Below, one piece after another: positions 60,625-64,000 of a stretch of DNA of 64,000 nucleotides. Each line of letters starts with the position of its first letter. Position 1 is the first letter of the stretch. Both the position numbers and the translations under genes were made by a program. The notes beneath the pieces were generated by a model. The model ran no database searches. It was not told the DNA's origin and saw nothing but the letters and a program-made list of their open reading frames with translations. This stretch comes from an uncultured Faecalibacterium sp. (GTDB lineage: Bacteria; Bacillota; Clostridia; Oscillospirales; Ruminococcaceae). The stretch covers positions 1 through 64,000 of the forward strand of contig CAKTBG010000010.1 in the NCBI GenBank assembly GCA_934533135.1, written 5' to 3'.

Positions 60625-61229
60625 CCAAAATCGCGGAAACAGTTCTCGATTGTGCTTTCATTTTACTCTCATCCGTGGCTCCAGTATACCATAAACCCGC
60701 TTTGCGGAAAAGATGCTCCGTCATTTTTCGGGCATTACGATATTCCTCCGCCATGCTGTTCTTCATTGCACAACAACAAGCCTGTATACGGATATACAGA
60801 CCTGCGGCGAGGGATGCTCTCCATAGCACTTGAAGCTGTTCATCTGCTTCAATATCAAGTCCACGACTCCTGTGGGTTACACCGCTTCCGTGCGTGAGAA
60901 GATGATACCCTGATGCAGTGGTGTGTGGATAATGATTTCTGCAGTGAAGCGGCAAGAGTGGTGCGTTATGATTCCGATTTTATCTGGCAGACCGAACCTT
61001 GGCCTGTGCGGGAATATATCCTCTCCGAAAAAGACAACTTTCCGAGCTGCGCAAGTTTTGAGCCTGCGCGGCTCTTTTTGTTTCATCCGAACTGAAGAAG
61101 CCAAGATAGTGCTAATATCGGACTGCTTATACACTTCTGAAATTACAAATATCCTTTTAAAATATGGATGTACGACAAAATTAGCCAAGATAAGTTTTAA
61201 ACTTCACGTTTTAAATGAGGGTCGAAATT
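60625..61229. other. Mostly non-coding gap between comEA-like and gmd
   Basis: I find no convincing gene. An extended -10 (TGGTATACT) at about 60694-60702 on the minus strand is the likely start of the comEA-ppk1 unit. A short plus-strand stretch near 60775-60820 reads VYGYTDLRRG, a weak match to IS66 TnpB. A terminator follows at 61044. Confidence 0.4.
61044..61079 (+). terminator. Intrinsic terminator upstream of gmd
   Basis: Stem GAGCTGCGCA/TGCGCGGCTC followed by TTTTT on the plus strand. No gene ends before it on that strand, so it may belong to a leader of the gmd operon or a decayed gene. Confidence 0.65.
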
Positions 61230-62276
61230 ATGAAAAAAGCACTGATTACCGGTATCACTGGTCAGGACGGTTCCTATCTAGCAGAGTTCCTTCTGGAGAA
61301 GGGCTACGAGGTCCACGGCATCGTCCGCCGCGCTTCCATCTCCAACACCGCACGCATCGACCACCTGATCGAGAAGAATGCGATCACCCTGCACGACGGC
61401 GATTTGTCCGATTCCTCCGGTCTGATCCGTCTGGTGGGCGAGATCAAGCCCGATGAAATCTACAATCTGGCTGCACAGAGCCATGTTCAGGTCTCCTTCG
61501 ACGCACCCGAGTATTCCGGCGATGTGGACGCATTGGGTGTTCTGCGCGTGCTAGAGGCTGTCCGTGTTTGCGGCTTGACCAAGACTTGCAAGGTGTATCA
61601 GGCTTCTACCTCTGAGCTGTACGGCAAGGTCGAGGAAGTCCCTCAGCGCGAGACCACTCCGTTCCACCCCTACTCTCCGTACGCTGTGGCCAAGCAGTAC
61701 GGCTTCTGGATGGTCAAGGAGTACCGCGACGCTTACGGTATGTTCGCTGTCAACGGCATCCTGTTCAACCATGAGTCCGAGCGCCGTGGCGAGAACTTCG
61801 TCACCCGTAAGATCACGCTGGCTGCTGGTCGTATCGCCGAGGGTCTGCAGGATCATCTGGAACTGGGCAACATGGACTCTCTGCGTGACTGGGGCTATGC
61901 TAAGGACTACGTTGAGTGCATGTGGCTGATCATGCAGCAGGATAAGCCGGAAGACTTCGTCATCGCTACCGGCGTGCAGCACACTGTCCGCGACTTCACC
62001 GAGAAGGCATTCGCAGCTAACGGCATCACCATCCGCTGGGAGGGCACCGGCATCGATGAAAAGGGCTATGATGCAGCTACCGGCAAGATGCTGGTCTGCG
62101 TGAATCCTCAGTGGTTCCGTCCCACCGATGTGGACAACCTGTGGGGCGACCCCACCAAGGCAAAGACCGTTCTGGGCTGGAATCCGCAGTCCACTACTTA
62201 TGAGCAGCTGGTAGAGATCATGGCCAAGCATGACCGTGAGCGTGCAAAGCGTGAAAAGGCTCTAAAGAACGTCTGA
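61230..62276 (+). CDS. gmd: GDP-mannose 4,6-dehydratase
   Basis: This 348-residue short-chain dehydratase makes GDP-4-keto-6-deoxymannose. Cofactor loop GITGQDG is at 8-14, ASTSELYG is near 128 and the Y-x3-K pair sits in YAVAKQY near 150. ATG 61230 has GAGG upstream; ATG 61215 is weaker. Its stop overlaps the next start by one base. First gene of the polysaccharide locus. Codon use shows more GCT/GGC/TTC preference than neighbours, as in a highly expressed gene. Confidence 0.95.
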   Translation: MKKALITGITGQDGSYLAEFLLEKGYEVHGIVRRASISNTARIDHLIEKNAITLHDGDLSDSSGLIRLVGEIKPDEIYNLAAQSHVQVSFDAPEYSGDVDALGVLRVLEAVRVCGLTKTCKVYQASTSELYGKVEEVPQRETTPFHPYSPYAVAKQYGFWMVKEYRDAYGMFAVNGILFNHESERRGENFVTRKITLAAGRIAEGLQDHLELGNMDSLRDWGYAKDYVECMWLIMQQDKPEDFVIATGVQHTVRDFTEKAFAANGITIRWEGTGIDEKGYDAATGKMLVCVNPQWFRPTDVDNLWGDPTKAKTVLGWNPQSTTYEQLVEIMAKHDRERAKREKALKNV

Positions 62277-63364
62277 TGCAGGCAAAGAATCTCTGCTTTT
62301 ATCTGTCGGATCACGGCTTCGGACATATTGCCCGGAATATTCCGCTGATCGCAGAAGCAGTGCGCAGGATCGATGCGTATGTTTATGTGGTGTGCGGGAA
62401 ACGGCATCTGGAATTTGCAAGAGCCAATCTGCTGGAGATCCTCACGCCGGAGCAGTTCTCCCGTATCCGGTATCGTGCAGAACATACCGACATTGGACTG
62501 ATCCTTCAGCAAGGCACGCTGCTGGTCGATACGGCAGCACTGACCGATGCTTGTGCGCAGTATCTGGCTGAACTGCCAGAACGGGCAAAACGGGAGGCAG
62601 AATGGCTGCATCAACAGGAGATTGATGCTGCCCTTTGCGATATGCCCCTTTGGTCGATTTCAGCCTGTGAGCAAGCCGGTGTGCCGCTGCTCTATGGGGG
62701 AAATTTCACGTGGACGGAGCTGTACCGGGAGTTTTTGCCGGAACATATCTGGAAAGCCTATGCCGCAGAGTACCAGAAGATACAGCACGGAATGCTTTAT
62801 GCACTGCATAACCCGGAAATGCTGGAGTTTCTGCCTCGGGCAGAGTTGAGCGAAACTTCGTTGGTGGCGCGCCCCTTCCACCCGGACGAAATTCGGGCGA
62901 TTCGTGCGCGTCATACCTGCCCGATCGTGTTTGTGGCCTTGGGAATGTCCGCGCAGTTCACACAGCCTGTTTCAGTAGAAGGCGTAAATGCTCATTTTTA
63001 TGTCACAGAGGGTGTTCCGCTGACTGGAAGCAATGTGACGGTGATTCCGTATTCTACGCTGCACACGCAGGACTATGTGGCAGCAGCGGATTACGCTATT
63101 ACCAAGGCAGGCTGGGGCACGGTGGCCGAATGCCTGCTGGCGCGAAAGCCAATGGCTCTGTTTGCACGCGACAGCGTGTTGGAAGATCGCACGACTATCC
63201 GCAAGCTGGAACAGAAAAAGCTGGGGATAAATGTCACCTATGAGAAGTTGACAGAAATGTCAGACTTTCTGGAACAAATGAAACAGATCACCTATCCGGC
63301 AGTGCCGGAATATCACAACGCAGCGGCCGAAATTGTTTCAAAGCTGCTGACGCTGACTGAATAA
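62276..63364 (+). CDS. GT-B-like glycosyltransferase, substrate unknown
   Basis: This 362-residue protein opens [22 protein letters not shown], the N-terminal loop of MurG/UGT-type GT-B folds. It also has a C-terminal donor-binding segment ([22 protein letters not shown]). The similarity to the N-terminal half of plant arabinokinases and to MGT-type transferases is only general. It lies between gmd and fcl, so a sugar-nucleotide or fucose-linked role is likely. TGATG overlap with gmd. Confidence 0.7.
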   Translation: MQAKNLCFYLSDHGFGHIARNIPLIAEAVRRIDAYVYVVCGKRHLEFARANLLEILTPEQFSRIRYRAEHTDIGLILQQGTLLVDTAALTDACAQYLAELPERAKREAEWLHQQEIDAALCDMPLWSISACEQAGVPLLYGGNFTWTELYREFLPEHIWKAYAAEYQKIQHGMLYALHNPEMLEFLPRAELSETSLVARPFHPDEIRAIRARHTCPIVFVALGMSAQFTQPVSVEGVNAHFYVTEGVPLTGSNVTVIPYSTLHTQDYVAAADYAITKAGWGTVAECLLARKPMALFARDSVLEDRTTIRKLEQKKLGINVTYEKLTEMSDFLEQMKQITYPAVPEYHNAAAEIVSKLLTLTE

Positions 63365-63378
63365 AGGAGCGTCTTATT

Positions 63379-64000
63379 ATGATGGAAAAGAATGCTAAGA
63401 TTTATGTTGCAGGTCATCGCGGCATGGTAGGCTCTGCAATCGTCCGTGAGCTGCAGCGTCAGGGCTACACCAATATTATCACCCGCACCCACAAGGAACT
63501 GGACCTGACCCGTCAGGATGCTGTGGAAGAGTTCTTCGCACAGGAGAAGCCGGAGTATGTGTTCCTTGCTGCTGCCAAGGTCGGCGGCATCGTGGCCAAT
63601 CAGGAAGCACTGGCCGACTTTATGTACGACAACATGACGCTGGAAATGAATGCCATCCACTCGGCTTGGAAGAACGGCTGCAAGAAGCTGGAGTTCCTCG
63701 GCTCTTCCTGCATTTATCCTCGCATGGCTCCGCAGCCCATGAAGGAAGATTGCCTGCTGACCAGTGAACTGGAAAAGACCAACGAGGCCTATGCACTGGC
63801 GAAAATCAGCGGTCTGAAGTACTGCGAGTTTCTGAACCGTCAGTACGGCACCGACTACATCAGCGTCATGCCCACCAACCTCTATGGCCCCAACGACAAC
63901 TATCACCCCACCCACAGCCATGTGGTTCCCGCACTGATCCGCCGCTTCCATGAGGCAAAGGAGCAGAATCTGCCCAGCGTTACCTGCTGGGGCGATGGTT
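63379..64000 (+). CDS. fcl: GDP-L-fucose synthase (partial, runs off the window)
   Basis: The first 207 residues are present. They show the cofactor loop [16 protein letters not shown] and the Y-x3-K in [13 protein letters not shown], all typical of GDP-fucose synthase. With gmd it completes the route from GDP-mannose to GDP-L-fucose. AAGGAGC precedes the ATG. The 3' end lies outside the window. Confidence 0.93.
   Translation, partial: MMEKNAKIYVAGHRGMVGSAIVRELQRQGYTNIITRTHKELDLTRQDAVEEFFAQEKPEYVFLAAAKVGGIVANQEALADFMYDNMTLEMNAIHSAWKNGCKKLEFLGSSCIYPRMAPQPMKEDCLLTSELEKTNEAYALAKISGLKYCEFLNRQYGTDYISVMPTNLYGPNDNYHPTHSHVVPALIRRFHEAKEQNLPSVTCWGDG

Noticed and set aside
58294..60897. An 867-codon plus-strand frame opposite ppk1
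   Set aside because: Antisense shadow of ppk1. Only its last part, beyond the gene, was considered for the weak IS66 match.
60877..61188. 103-codon minus-strand frame and 60-codon plus-strand frame between comEA-like and gmd
   Set aside because: No homology, no ribosome site and a terminator inside them.
1..64000. CRISPR array, prophage genes or antibiotic resistance cassette
   Set aside because: No regularly spaced direct repeats and no phage structural or integrase genes. The ABC-F gene looks like the housekeeping type.

Overview
The window looks like chromosomal DNA of a low-oxygen gut Firmicute. The best match I can name from gene content and style is Faecalibacterium or a close relative in the Oscillospiraceae/Ruminococcaceae. 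The reasons are the high GC, strong AGGAGG-type ribosome sites, sigma-A promoters with 16-17 bp spacers, a T-box leader, rubrerythrin and flavodoxin, Firmicute-only families (YlbJ, YqfC/YqfD, SpoIVA, YlmC, YerC, DUF951, DUF4364) and a sialic acid (nan) utilisation locus. The genus call is inference. I saw no CRISPR array, prophage, rRNA or intact insertion sequence.

Layout. 0-9 kb: tRNA-Leu, a CE4 polysaccharide deacetylase, a MerR regulator, an M18 aminopeptidase, a DUF951-prfA-sua5-coaE-slt operon, then an S1-domain protein and DUF4364. 9-18 kb: rubrerythrin behind a symmetrical operator, uracil permease with a leader peptide and attenuator, a cysteine desulfurase-TtcA pair for tRNA thiolation, and a sporulation-type trio (ylbJ diverging from yqfC-yqfD). 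17-28 kb: a lon-engB-methyltransferase-hslO operon, a Gx transporter, an ABC-F ATPase, HAD phosphatases and a secreted SGNH hydrolase with a long Ser-rich tail. 28-38 kb: a spore-type small protein, yerC, a T-box-controlled CstA transporter, a hydrolase-acetyltransferase pair, rpsB-tsf, an LTA-synthase-like enzyme, ylmC and a HAD hydrolase. 38-45 kb: small Cys-rich genes, flavodoxin behind two GGTTAG/CTAACC operators, an acyltransferase-like membrane protein, thiD, a ketopantoate reductase relative, and spoIVA bracketed by two inverted hairpin-rich elements. 44-53 kb: the nan operon (solute-binding protein, two permeases, nanA, yhcH, nanE, ROK kinase, SGNH esterase), divergent from an RpiR-family regulator. 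53-64 kb: a gliding-type ABC system (ATPase, permease, GldG-like, DUF4340), rpmE, a comEA-like gene with ppk1, and the start of a GDP-fucose/polysaccharide locus (gmd, glycosyltransferase, fcl cut by the window end).

The clearest system is the nan locus. The transporter brings in sialic acid, YhcH probably speeds anomer conversion, NanA cleaves it to ManNAc and pyruvate, the ROK kinase phosphorylates ManNAc, and NanE epimerises it to GlcNAc-6-P. The divergent RpiR protein is the obvious regulator, and four GAAAA-n-TTTTC palindromes lie in the shared intergenic region, one inside the promoter spacer. Terminators after the solute-binding gene and after nanA probably set unequal expression.

The least explained signal is a repeat of about 100 nt present three times (3.5, 14.0 and 50.2 kb). 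The copies align without gaps, and the arms of one stem differ in a base-pair-preserving way. This points to a conserved fold in an undescribed structured repeat.
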